50,964 bases of DNA from Alphaproteobacteria bacterium (GTDB taxonomy: Bacteria; Pseudomonadota; Alphaproteobacteria; Caulobacterales; Aquidulcibacteraceae), in assembly GCA_026400735.1 (NCBI GenBank), contig JAPLOL010000062.1:1-50964 (forward strand), read 5' to 3'. Below, piece by piece: positions 26,422 to 34,126 of the stretch. A model generated the notes under the pieces. It made no database searches. It saw only the letters and a list, made by a program, of their open reading frames with translations, and was not told where the DNA came from. The translations under genes and the position numbers were made by a program. How positions within the stretch are numbered: position 1 is the first letter of the stretch; each line of letters starts with the position of its first letter.

Positions 26422-27174
26422 ATGAAGAAAACCGCATTGCTCGCGGCGCTCGCTGCTGCGTTCGTCGCTACGCCTGCCCTGGCCCAATCTGGCGGCCACG
26501 TTGGCGTTACCTATGGCAGCACCGATTCAAGTGGCTCCGATGGCGACACTTGGCAGGTTGAAGGCGCGTTCGGTGGAAACAGCGGCTCGGTCGGCTATCA
26601 AATCGACGCTGGTATCGGCAGCACGGATGCTGGCGGCAGCATCGATGATCGCACAATCGCTGGCCACCTCTATTGGCACAACGACAACTGGAACCTCGGC
26701 GGCGTAATCGCCACGACGAACCTCGACGACGGCGACAGCGTTGACGAGACGGTTTACGGCATCGAAGGCTCGTTCAACCTTGCCCCGAACGCAGTGCTGA
26801 CCGGCAGCTACACGGTTGGTGAAACCGAGTTCATCGTCGATCTCGACACGTGGAATGCCGACATCGGCCTGAACTACTACTTCACCGACAACTTCCGCGT
26901 CGGTGGCACGCTTGGCACCGGCAATCTCGACGCCGGCGGCGGCGCCGATTTCGACACGACGTCCTACGGCATCAGCGCCGAGTGGCAATTGTCGTCGACG
27001 CCGATCAGCTTCACGGCTGGCTACAGCACGATCGATACGGACGTGTTCGGCGAGTACGACACGCTGAAGGTTGGCGTGCGCTGGAATTGGGGTGGCACGC
27101 TGCGCGAGCGCGATGCCGCCACGCCGTTCGAGACCCAAACGGGCCTCTATCAGCGCGTGTACGGCCTTCAGTAA
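26422..27174 (+). CDS. Outer-membrane beta-barrel protein (porin-like)
   Basis: 250 residues. Signal peptide MKKTALLAALAAAFVATPALA, cleaved before QSGG. The rest is regular alternating polar/hydrophobic strands with Gly/Asp turns (GGHVGVTYGSTDSS, WNADIGLNYYFTDNFRVGGT, TSYGISAEWQL, SFTAGYSTIDTD), consistent with a 10-14-stranded barrel. No lipobox, no Cys. The C-terminus (YQRVYGLQ) does not end in the classical Phe. It is a single-gene unit closed by a strong terminator, as expected for an abundant envelope protein. Specific solute unknown. Confidence 0.8.
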   Translation: MKKTALLAALAAAFVATPALAQSGGHVGVTYGSTDSSGSDGDTWQVEGAFGGNSGSVGYQIDAGIGSTDAGGSIDDRTIAGHLYWHNDNWNLGGVIATTNLDDGDSVDETVYGIEGSFNLAPNAVLTGSYTVGETEFIVDLDTWNADIGLNYYFTDNFRVGGTLGTGNLDAGGGADFDTTSYGISAEWQLSSTPISFTAGYSTIDTDVFGEYDTLKVGVRWNWGGTLRERDAATPFETQTGLYQRVYGLQ

Positions 27175-27200
27175 GAACTGAAAGCTAAGCTAGCTATTAA

Positions 27201-27227
27201 GGGCGCTCCGTCAGGAGCGCCCTTTTT
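27201..27227 (+). terminator. Rho-independent terminator after the outer-membrane barrel gene
   Basis: GGGCGCTCC-GTCA-GGAGCGCCC followed by TTTTT: a perfect 9-bp GC-rich stem, 4-base loop and T-run, starting 27 bases after the stop codon. It also overlaps the last codons of the convergent gene ending at 27211. Confidence 0.95.
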
Positions 27228-27807
27228 GCTGCGCGCCGTCCAACTTTGTACCGACGTAGGAGGGCATCGGCGGTGGTTCGATGTCTGGTCGGTGATTTTT
27301 GATCGCGGCGGCGAACTTAGCGTTCCCTGGATAGAGGTAGCTCCAATACACGCGCCGTCCGTCGTGTGCTTCGAGATACCAGTACATTGTGAAAGTCGTG
27401 CCGGAGCGAGCCACGTCTGGCCACGCAATTGTCGCGCGCTGCAATCCGAGCGTGCCCAACACCATTTGCGATGCGCCATCGACGCAGCTCTTGCTCCAAC
27501 TCAGCGCGTGCAGAGACGTCACGGACGGAAACATACAGCCCGCGAAAAGCGCGCCGATCACAAACAAGATTGCGCCAATCCAAAACGCATCTGGTTCAGC
27601 GATCATGAGCGCCACGGCGCACAACACGAGGATCGCGCCGAACACAGTGATAATCCAACCGCTCCAGCGATCGGGTCTGATCGTGCCGCTGTCGCCATCA
27701 AGTTTGTAAGGCTCGGCGGATTGCAGGTGTGACGCGAACCGGCGGACCAGGATCGATGACAGCAGCGTCATTCCGCCGGCGATTAGCGCAGAAATGAGCG
27801 ACGACAC
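27211..27807 (-). CDS. Membrane protein, DUF3592-like topology, function unknown
   Basis: 198 residues. Helices at about 5-22 (SALIAGGMTLLSSILVRRF), 52-70 (GWIITVFGAILVLCAVALMI) and 76-95 (FWIGAILFVIGALFAGCMF); then a soluble C-terminal domain of ~90 residues (ATIAWPDVARSGTTFTMYWYLEAHDGRRVYWS) that looks like a small beta-sandwich. I do not recognise the family firmly. It follows the SANT-like small gene by 48 bases on the same strand, so it may be the last gene of the kdsA operon. Its 3' end lies inside the terminator of the convergent gene. Confidence 0.65.
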   Translation of the reverse strand: MSSLISALIAGGMTLLSSILVRRFASHLQSAEPYKLDGDSGTIRPDRWSGWIITVFGAILVLCAVALMIAEPDAFWIGAILFVIGALFAGCMFPSVTSLHALSWSKSCVDGASQMVLGTLGLQRATIAWPDVARSGTTFTMYWYLEAHDGRRVYWSYLYPGNAKFAAAIKNHRPDIEPPPMPSYVGTKLDGAQQKGRS

Positions 27808-27855
27808 GTTATGGCCTCCCGCAACGCAGGCTATCAGCCGTCGGCGGCGCGTCTA

Positions 27856-28035
27856 CTAGCGCAATTTCGCGATGGTGAGGCCGTCGGCCTTGGCGCGGTC
27901 CTTCACGGATTCTTCGCTGCGCGTGAGCGCTTTGGCGATCGCCTTCAGCGACATGCCTTTGCCCGCGAACTGGTGAAGCTTCTGAATCTCGTCCTGCCGC
28001 CAGGGCTGACGATGGCGTTCGAATTTCTCGGTCAT
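27856..28035 (-). CDS. 59-residue SANT/Myb-like helix-turn-helix protein
   Basis: Start ATG overlaps the kdsA stop (ATGA), stop TAG at 27858-27856. The translation begins MTEKFERHRQPWRQDEIQKL and continues with FAGKGMSLKAIAKALTRSEESVKDRAKADGL. This is the alphaproteobacterial SANT/Myb-like pattern: W at the first helix, then a K-G-x-S-L-x-x-I-A-x-x-L-x-R-x-x-x-x-V recognition segment. It is basic, without a signal or membrane helix, so probably a DNA-binding or nucleoid-associated small protein. Because it is only 59 codons it is easily missed by length filters. Coupled translation with kdsA is the strongest argument that it is real. Confidence 0.8.
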   Translation of the reverse strand: MTEKFERHRQPWRQDEIQKLHQFAGKGMSLKAIAKALTRSEESVKDRAKADGLTIAKLR

Positions 28036-28892
28036 TCGGCAGCGATCGCTGAGCGTTTGGCGAGGCGATCGAACGCAACGAGATCGCCGATCAGATCTTC
28101 GAGCTGATCGAACGGCACCATGTTCGGGCCGTCGCTCGGCGCGTTATCCGGATCGGGATGCGCTTCCAGGAACACCGCCGCAACGCCGATCGAGACAGCA
28201 GCGCGTGCGAGAACCGGCACGAACTGGCGTTCACCGCCCGAAGTATCGCCGCGACCGCCTGGCTGTTGAACGCTATGCGTCGCATCGAACACGACTGGCG
28301 CGCCGAAGCTCTTCATGATCGGGATCGCGCGCATGTCGGAGACTAGCGTGTTGTAGCCGAACGAGGCGCCGCGCTCGCAGGCCATGACGTTTGGATTGCC
28401 GCTGCCGGTGATCTTGGCGATCACGTTCTTCATGTCCCACGGGGCCAGGAACTGGCCCTTCTTGACGTTGATCGGCTTGCCGGTTTCAGCGGCGGCGATC
28501 AGCAGGTCGGTCTGGCGGCAGAGGAATGCCGGGATCTGCAGGACATCCACGACTTCGGCGACTTCGGCACATTGCTCTGGCAGGTGCACGTCGGTGATCA
28601 CCGGTACACCGATCTTTTTGCGGATCTCTTCGAAGATGGGCGCCGATTGATCAAAGCCCGCGCCGCGCTTGGTGGACAGGCTGGAACGGTTGGCTTTGTC
28701 AAAACTGGTTTTGTAGATGAACCCTGCGCCGGCGCGCTTGAACACGTCGCGCAGAAACTCCGCCGTCTCGAGCGCGTGTTCGCGGCTCTCGAGTTGGCAA
28801 GGGCCGCAGATGAAGGTGACCGGCAGATTGTTGCCGATCTCAAGCGGCGTCGACTCGACGCGCGGAATGCGGATGACGGAGGCGGGGTTCAT
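28032..28892 (-). CDS. kdsA: 3-deoxy-8-phosphooctulonate synthase (Kdo-8-P synthase)
   Basis: 286 residues. It condenses arabinose-5-P with phosphoenolpyruvate to Kdo-8-P for LPS inner core. Signatures: FICGPCQLES at the N-terminus, FDKANRSS, VITDVHLPEQ, NVKKGQFLAPWDMKNV, CERGASFGYN and VFDATHSVQQPGG. AAAGGA precedes the ATG. Its substrate enzyme KdsD is encoded at 33132. Unlike many proteobacteria, it is not next to pyrG or eno; instead a tiny SANT-like gene is translationally coupled behind it. The 125 bases between it and the LysR gene hold no gene that I can see. Confidence 0.96.
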   Translation of the reverse strand: MNPASVIRIPRVESTPLEIGNNLPVTFICGPCQLESREHALETAEFLRDVFKRAGAGFIYKTSFDKANRSSLSTKRGAGFDQSAPIFEEIRKKIGVPVITDVHLPEQCAEVAEVVDVLQIPAFLCRQTDLLIAAAETGKPINVKKGQFLAPWDMKNVIAKITGSGNPNVMACERGASFGYNTLVSDMRAIPIMKSFGAPVVFDATHSVQQPGGRGDTSGGERQFVPVLARAAVSIGVAAVFLEAHPDPDNAPSDGPNMVPFDQLEDLIGDLVAFDRLAKRSAIAAE

Positions 28893-29017
28893 GGCGGTCC
28901 TTTGTGGGAGCCTGACACTTAGGCCGTAGCCGCCACAGGCTCAACCTCACACCCGCGTGTGGCTGCTATGAAATGGCTGTCAGATGCGAGGTTTTCTATG
29001 GGTCGCATCGGCGACGT

Positions 29018-29938
29018 CTATTCGGCCGCTTCCGCGATCTTGAGCGAGCACGGTGGTTCTTCGGCGGCAGCTCGGGCTTGGAGCCAATCAGCGAAGCGCT
29101 GGGCGTCTGGGCCGGGATTGCGGCCGGTGGGCCAGCAAAGCCAGTAGGCGAAGGTATCTCTTACGGCGATATCAAACGGCGTGACGAGGCGTCCCGCGCG
29201 GATTTCATCAATGGCGAGCCATTGGCGCCCGAGCGCGACGCCTTGGCCGGCGAGCGCGGCCCTCAGCAGCAGCGGGCTATCGTCAAACTTTGGGCCAGTG
29301 TTGGGCTCGGGCCAATCCAGATTGGCGGCCTGAAACCAGCGCGTCCATGGCGTCCACGGATTGCGCAGCAGCATGGCGCGTTTGAGATCGGCGGGCGTGT
29401 CGAGCTTGTGCTTGTCGCGATACTCGGGACTGCAGACGGGTGTCAGCGCTTCGTCGAAGAGCTTAGTGGCGTGCAGCCCCGGCCAACCGCCAGCGCCGAG
29501 ACGGATGCCGAGATCGATGCCTTCCTTGCGATAATCGTTGAGCGCCTCGGTGACACGCAGCTCGATGTCGATCTCTGGATGCTCGGCGCGAAAATCGCCG
29601 AGACGCGCGAAGAGCCAGGTTGAAGCAAGGCTCGGCACAGCGGTGATAACGATGTGGCGCTGCGCCTTGCTGTGAGCGCCCTTCGGCGGCGGAAAGGCTT
29701 GTTCGAGGATAGAGAGCCCTTGGCGCACTTGCGCTTCGAGCTGCTGGCCGTCGGGCGTGAGCTGCATGGTGTTGCCGGCGCGGCGGAAGAGCGTGACGCC
29801 CACGCGTTGCTCAAGCTCACGAATGCGATGGCTGACCGCGCCATGGGTGAGGCCCAGCTCTTCGGCGGCTTTCGAATAGGACTTCAAACGTGCCGCCGCC
29901 TCGAAGGCGCGGAGCGTCTGTAGAGAGGGCAAAGACAT
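29018..29938 (-). CDS. LysR-family regulator, GcvA-like
   Basis: 306 residues. The N-terminal winged HTH is SLQTLRAFEAAARLKSYSKAAEELGLTHGAVSHRIRELEQRVG, the GcvA/AmpR pattern. The periplasmic-binding-like effector domain from ~90 includes LASTWLFARLGDFRAEHPEIDIEL and DLGIRLGAGGWPGL, both typical of the GcvA branch. It would bind as a tetramer upstream of a divergent gene; the divergent neighbour at 30083 is a 48-residue membrane peptide gene, which is therefore the first candidate target. Effector unknown. The C-terminal ~15 residues are extra and Ala/Glu-rich. Confidence 0.9.
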   Translation of the reverse strand: MSLPSLQTLRAFEAAARLKSYSKAAEELGLTHGAVSHRIRELEQRVGVTLFRRAGNTMQLTPDGQQLEAQVRQGLSILEQAFPPPKGAHSKAQRHIVITAVPSLASTWLFARLGDFRAEHPEIDIELRVTEALNDYRKEGIDLGIRLGAGGWPGLHATKLFDEALTPVCSPEYRDKHKLDTPADLKRAMLLRNPWTPWTRWFQAANLDWPEPNTGPKFDDSPLLLRAALAGQGVALGRQWLAIDEIRAGRLVTPFDIAVRDTFAYWLCWPTGRNPGPDAQRFADWLQARAAAEEPPCSLKIAEAAE

Positions 29939-30082
29939 CCGATTTTGACCCCGCGGGGATGTGAATTCCGCTCACATCCAAGTCGTCCACTCCTCGTTCG
30001 GATTCAAGGGGTGGGGCGCCCATCTCGAGTTTGTCGCCGAGAGAATTTCATCGTTTCCCGGCTCAAAATTGGAGGAACGACA

Positions 30083-30229
30083 ATGTTGAAACCTGCAGGT
30101 CTTTATATCGATGCGCTCGAACACGGCACGCCGTTGGCGGTCAAGGCCGCTTCGGTCGCGGTGGCGACGTTGCTGGTGCTGCTGGTTGCGGTGCCGGTGC
30201 TCGCGATTGGCGCGGCGGTGGTTGCCTAA
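30083..30229 (+). CDS. 48-residue single-helix membrane peptide
   Basis: ATG at 30083 with GGAGG 7 bases upstream, the best ribosome site in this region. The first ~20 residues are amphipathic (LYIDALEHGTPLAVKAA) and the rest is one uninterrupted hydrophobic helix (VAVATLLVLLVAVPVLAIGA). There is no cleavage site, so it should stay in the inner membrane. It is divergent from the LysR gene, and a hairpin follows its stop, making a one-gene unit. No known family recognised. The strong ribosome site and its own terminator-like hairpin support a real gene. Confidence 0.65.
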   Translation: MLKPAGLYIDALEHGTPLAVKAASVAVATLLVLLVAVPVLAIGAAVVA

Positions 30230-30244
30230 CGCCGCCCGCCTGTC

Positions 30245-30297
30245 GGGGCCGCTTCTCTCCCATGCCCATGGTCCGCCCCTAAGCGGCCCCGCCATTT
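30245..30297 (+). terminator. Inverted repeat with T-run after the 48-residue gene
   Basis: GGGGCCGCTT (30245-30254) and AAGCGGCCCC (30281-30290) form a perfect 10-bp stem around a 26-base loop that itself holds CCATG/CATGG. ATTTTC follows. It lies between two convergent genes (30229 and 30301) and probably ends transcription of the small gene. Confidence 0.6.
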
Positions 30298-30300
30298 TCT

Positions 30301-31992
30301 CTATGACTTGAGCAAGCTCTTCAGAGCGGCTTCGGGCGTCGCGGCCTCGGTGTGAATGCGCCCCCACAGTCCTAAGAACAACATCGGATAGCGGAGCGCT
30401 TCGTGTGCTTCGTCGGTGAAGATGGCGCGGATCGTCTCGGCGCTGGCGGCAGCGCGAACGGCTTCGACTTGCGGCAGCGTTTGCGTGAGCTCGGCTGCGC
30501 GTGGTGCAATCCATGACGCGACGGGGACGGTGAAGCCCTTCTTCTTTGCCCACGGCTCGGCGGCAGGGCAGTTCTTCTCCAGCCAGGCACGCAGGATGTA
30601 TTTGCCGAACTTGCCGCGCGTTTTGAGATTGTCCGGCAGGTGGAAGGCGAACGCCGCGACTTCTGGATCGAGGAACGGCGTGCGGCCTTCGAGGCCATGC
30701 GCCATCAGCATGCGATCTAGCTTCAAGAGAAGATCGTTCGGTAGCCAAGTCGCGATGTCGGCAGCTTGCGCTTGCTGGAGCGTTGAAAGCGCTGCGCGCT
30801 CCAACCTGCTAGCTGCGCGCCATGCTTCGATCGCGCTTGAACCGAGGATCGCGTCGGTTTGTGGTTCCGCCACGCGGCCGCCAAGCCATGTCGGCCGCTG
30901 CGCGCGACGATAGCGTGAATAGCCGCCAAACAGTTCGTCGCCGCCTTCGCCGGTGATCACCACGGTGAGGCGCTTCTTGGCCTCCTGCGCGAGCTTGTAG
31001 GTGGGCAGGCAAGCATAGTCGGCGACAGGATCATCCATCGCCCACGCCACTTGCGGGACGATTGACCAAAAATCCTCCTCACCGAAGCTGACGTCATTCC
31101 AATCCAGATTGAGCTGCCGCGCCACGCGTTCAGCTTGTGCGCGCTCATCCCGTGCGCCTTCCGCCTCGAAGCCACACGTATAGGCGACCACCGGCCGTTC
31201 ATTGAGCCGCGCCATCATGGTGGCGACCGTCGCGCTATCGATGCCGCCCGAGAGGAACAGGCCGTAAGGAACGTCGGAGCGCTGGTGAACTTTGATCGAG
31301 TCTTCCAGAACGCGATCGAGTTCGGCAATCGCAGCGGTATCATCGCGGATCCGAGCGCGCGATGGCGGCAGGGCTGAGCGCGTTCGGTGGCGCTTCACTT
31401 CACCATTCACAATCTCAATGATCTCGCCGGGCTCCAGGCGGATCACGCCCGGCCATGCTGTTTCGTTTTCGAGTGTGTAGTGGAGCGCCGCGACCTGGTT
31501 GCAGATCGCCGGCTTCACTTGCGCTTTGCCAAACGAGCGAGGCTCCGATGAAAACGCGACAGCGCCGTTGTGCGCGTGAATGTAGAGCGGTTTGATGCCG
31601 AACGGATCACGGACGAGCCAAGTGCGGCCATCGCAGCCAATTAGGCAAAACGCATACATGCCGCGCAGGCGATCGAACGCGGCTTCGCCCTCCCGCGCAT
31701 AGATATGCAGCAACGGTTCAAAGTCCGATCCGGTGCCGAGCTTGGCTTTGAGTTGATATTCTTCGCTGAGTTCGATGTAATTATAGATCTCGCCGTTGCC
31801 GATGATGGTTGAGCCGGCGGCGTGCAGAGGCTGCCACCCGCCTTCAAGATCAATGATCGAGAGCCGTGCGTGCGCCAAAGAATAGCGCTCGCTCTCCTCA
31901 ACGCGAATGCCGTTGGGGCCGCGGTGCGCGATCGCGTCGATAAGCGCCTGCGCGCCGGACTTCTCGCCAATGATGCCAGCAATGCCGCACAT
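30301..31992 (-). CDS. Glutamine-dependent asparagine synthetase-like amidotransferase
   Basis: 563 residues from the ATG at 31992; this start is required because Cys2 (MCGIAGIIG) is the glutaminase nucleophile. The N-terminal class-II glutaminase has AHRGPNG, HARLSIIDL and NGEIYNYIEL. The C-terminal synthetase has the PP-loop LFLSGGIDSATVA, VVITGEGGDELFGGYSRYRR and LDRMLMAHGLEGRTPFLD. Its start overlaps the stop of a glycosyltransferase gene by one base (TGATG). That pairing suggests amidation of a sugar acid or polysaccharide component rather than housekeeping asparagine synthesis, though AsnB activity cannot be excluded. Confidence 0.88.
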   Translation of the reverse strand: MCGIAGIIGEKSGAQALIDAIAHRGPNGIRVEESERYSLAHARLSIIDLEGGWQPLHAAGSTIIGNGEIYNYIELSEEYQLKAKLGTGSDFEPLLHIYAREGEAAFDRLRGMYAFCLIGCDGRTWLVRDPFGIKPLYIHAHNGAVAFSSEPRSFGKAQVKPAICNQVAALHYTLENETAWPGVIRLEPGEIIEIVNGEVKRHRTRSALPPSRARIRDDTAAIAELDRVLEDSIKVHQRSDVPYGLFLSGGIDSATVATMMARLNERPVVAYTCGFEAEGARDERAQAERVARQLNLDWNDVSFGEEDFWSIVPQVAWAMDDPVADYACLPTYKLAQEAKKRLTVVITGEGGDELFGGYSRYRRAQRPTWLGGRVAEPQTDAILGSSAIEAWRAASRLERAALSTLQQAQAADIATWLPNDLLLKLDRMLMAHGLEGRTPFLDPEVAAFAFHLPDNLKTRGKFGKYILRAWLEKNCPAAEPWAKKKGFTVPVASWIAPRAAELTQTLPQVEAVRAAASAETIRAIFTDEAHEALRYPMLFLGLWGRIHTEAATPEAALKSLLKS

Positions 31993-33017
31993 CAGAGGCC
32001 CCCCAACGCATCGAATAGTGCGCGCCATTGGGCAACGATGGCCGCTTCAGAGAATTCCGTTTCGACGCGCTGCGCGCCGTTGGCGACAAATTTCGCGGAG
32101 AGGTCTTTGTCCGCGAGCAAAACCTTCGTCTTCGCCGCAAGAGCCTCTGCGTCATCAATCTCGATCAAGAACCCGTCTTCGCCATCACGAATGAGCGCGC
32201 CCGGGCCAGCGGACTTTGCGGCAATTACCGGCACGCCATGCGCCCATGATTGAATGACGACGTTGCCGAGCGGTTCGAATCGAGAAGGGAAGAGCACCAG
32301 GTCGGCGGTGCGATAGAGCGAAGGCGCATCATCGCGCCAACCGAGAAATCGCACGCGATTCGCAACGCCAAGGTCTTGCGCCTGCGACTTGAGAATGGCT
32401 TCGTCTGGCCCATCACCGGCGATCCACAGATACGCGTCAGGAATCCGCTGCAATGCGCGCAACGTGGTGTCGTGGGCTTTGTTGGTGTGAAGGCGCCCCA
32501 TGCCGAGCAGAAGCGGCGCCCCTTCAGGCGTCTCCAGCGACGCTCGGTTGACTTTCGCGCCTTCGCCAGGGCTGGCGAAGTTCGGAATGTAGTGCGCGCG
32601 CTCCTTCGGCCAGCCTTCGCGCACGATCCAGTCAACGATGTCTTGCGTGTTGCCGACAAGCGCGTCGAAATCGCGGTAGTTCTTCAGTTTGTAGTAGCCA
32701 CCGAGGCGACCAATTCGTTTCCACGGGCCTCGGGGCGTGAGGCTGGCGGCACGGTTCATCCAGGCAATGATGATGCGAGCGTCTTGCTCGCGCGCGAACG
32801 CGGCGACGGCGGTGGCTGTAGTGAAGTCGAATGGCTTCGAAAACGGTAGGACGCGCGTGGTTATGCCGAGACCGGCAAGTGCGGCTTCTCGACCTGGATG
32901 TGCGCGGATTGTTGCGCCCTGTGCTATGTTGGCGCGCTTGAAGGCTCCCGCGAGCGCAATGAAGTAGGCCTCAGCGCCGCCATTGGCGGACGAACCCATG
33001 GTCTGAAGCAGGCTCAT
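31992..33017 (-). CDS. GT4-family glycosyltransferase
   Basis: 341 residues. GT-B fold, retaining family 4: an N-terminal SSANGGAEAYFIALAGAF donor/acceptor-loop region, LLLGMGRLHTNKAHDTTLRA at the start of the C-terminal domain, YLWIAGDGPDEAIL, RVRFLGWRDD and the E-x7-E region FPSRFEPLGNVVIQSWAHGVPVIA. No membrane helix, so peripheral on the inner membrane. Position next to an amidotransferase and opposite kdsD suggests LPS core or surface-glycan assembly. The ribosome site is poor and the N-terminus begins directly at the Gly-rich loop; translation may start upstream of 33017 from a non-ATG codon. Confidence 0.88.
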   Translation of the reverse strand: MSLLQTMGSSANGGAEAYFIALAGAFKRANIAQGATIRAHPGREAALAGLGITTRVLPFSKPFDFTTATAVAAFAREQDARIIIAWMNRAASLTPRGPWKRIGRLGGYYKLKNYRDFDALVGNTQDIVDWIVREGWPKERAHYIPNFASPGEGAKVNRASLETPEGAPLLLGMGRLHTNKAHDTTLRALQRIPDAYLWIAGDGPDEAILKSQAQDLGVANRVRFLGWRDDAPSLYRTADLVLFPSRFEPLGNVVIQSWAHGVPVIAAKSAGPGALIRDGEDGFLIEIDDAEALAAKTKVLLADKDLSAKFVANGAQRVETEFSEAAIVAQWRALFDALGGL

Positions 33018-33131
33018 GCGGGGAAGGCGGGACGGATCATGCGACGGCTCCCGACATAGAGGTCAGCGGCGCCCGCCTCAACCGCTTGCTCGCAGATGAC
33101 TTTTCTTCACTCTCATGCGAGAGGGGCCGCC

Positions 33132-34109
33132 ATGAGCATTATCGACCCGAAGGCTGCCGTTGCGGCGGGGCAAGAGACTATTCGCGCCGAGGCGCGCGCC
33201 CTGGACACGCTTGCTGGGGCGCTGGAGGGCGCATTGAACGAGCCCTTCGTGCACGCGGCGCGTTTGTTGGCAGAGGCTAAGGGCCGAGTCATCGTCTCGG
33301 GTATGGGCAAGTCGGGCCACATCGCGCGCAAGATCGCTGCGACCTTGGCGTCCACGGGCACGCCCGCGCAGTTCGTTCATCCAGCCGAGGCGAGCCATGG
33401 CGATCTCGGGATGATCGTCGAGACCGATTGCGTGCTGGCGATTTCGCGCTCTGGCGAAACGGCTGAGCTCTCTGATCTTTTGTATCACTGTCGGCGCATC
33501 CATGTGCCGATCATCGGCATGACCTTTAAGCCGGGCTCGTCGCTGGCTAAGGCATCGACGGCCGCGCTCGTCCTGCCGGAGTGCGGTGAGGCGAGTGAGG
33601 AGGCGCCGGCGCCCACCACATCGACTACGATGTGCCTCGCCCTCGGCGACGCGCTCTCGGTAGCGCTGATCAAAGCGCGCGGCTTCACCGCCGATCATTT
33701 TGGCGCGATCCATCCGGGCGGAAAGCTTGGCGCGGCGTTGAAGAAGGTTACGGATGTGATGCGTGTGGGGCAAAGCGATCCGCTGATCGCGCCCGATCTC
33801 TCTGTGCCGGATACCATGAAGGCGATGAGCGCTGGTGGTATTGGCGCCGTCGGCGTCATCGAAGGCGGCAAGCTAATCGGCATTGTCACTGATGGTGATC
33901 TTCGCCGCAAACTCGCGCCGGAGATGTTCAGCAAAACTGCGCGCGACATCATGACGGCGGCGCCCAAAACCATCGCGCCAGATGCGCCGATAGCGGACGC
34001 GATCGCGATCATGAACGAAAAGCGGATCACGCTGTTGTTCGCAGTTGAAGATGGAAAGCCTGTCGGCGTCGTGCATATGCACGATTTGCTCGCGGCGGGT
34101 GTGCGCTAA
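33132..34109 (+). CDS. kdsD: Arabinose-5-phosphate isomerase (KpsF/GutQ family)
   Basis: 325 residues from the ATG at 33132 behind GAGAGGGG; an ATG 12 codons upstream lies before this ribosome site and is rejected. It converts ribulose-5-P to arabinose-5-P, the substrate of KdsA. SIS domain: VSGMGKSGHIARKIAATLAS, FVHPAEASHGDLGM, AISRSGETAEL and GDALSVALI. Two CBS domains follow (residues ~200-325): DVMRVGQSDPLI and DIMTAAPKTIAPD. Divergent from the glycosyltransferase across 114 bases. Confidence 0.95.
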   Translation: MSIIDPKAAVAAGQETIRAEARALDTLAGALEGALNEPFVHAARLLAEAKGRVIVSGMGKSGHIARKIAATLASTGTPAQFVHPAEASHGDLGMIVETDCVLAISRSGETAELSDLLYHCRRIHVPIIGMTFKPGSSLAKASTAALVLPECGEASEEAPAPTTSTTMCLALGDALSVALIKARGFTADHFGAIHPGGKLGAALKKVTDVMRVGQSDPLIAPDLSVPDTMKAMSAGGIGAVGVIEGGKLIGIVTDGDLRRKLAPEMFSKTARDIMTAAPKTIAPDAPIADAIAIMNEKRITLLFAVEDGKPVGVVHMHDLLAAGVR

Positions 34110-34126
34110 GAGTCTTGGGGGACCAG

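Noticed and set aside
27809-28107. Frames of 89 and 98 codons around 27.8-28.1 kb
   Set aside because: They overlap the coupled 59-codon SANT-like gene, which alone shows domain-like sequence and an ATGA junction.
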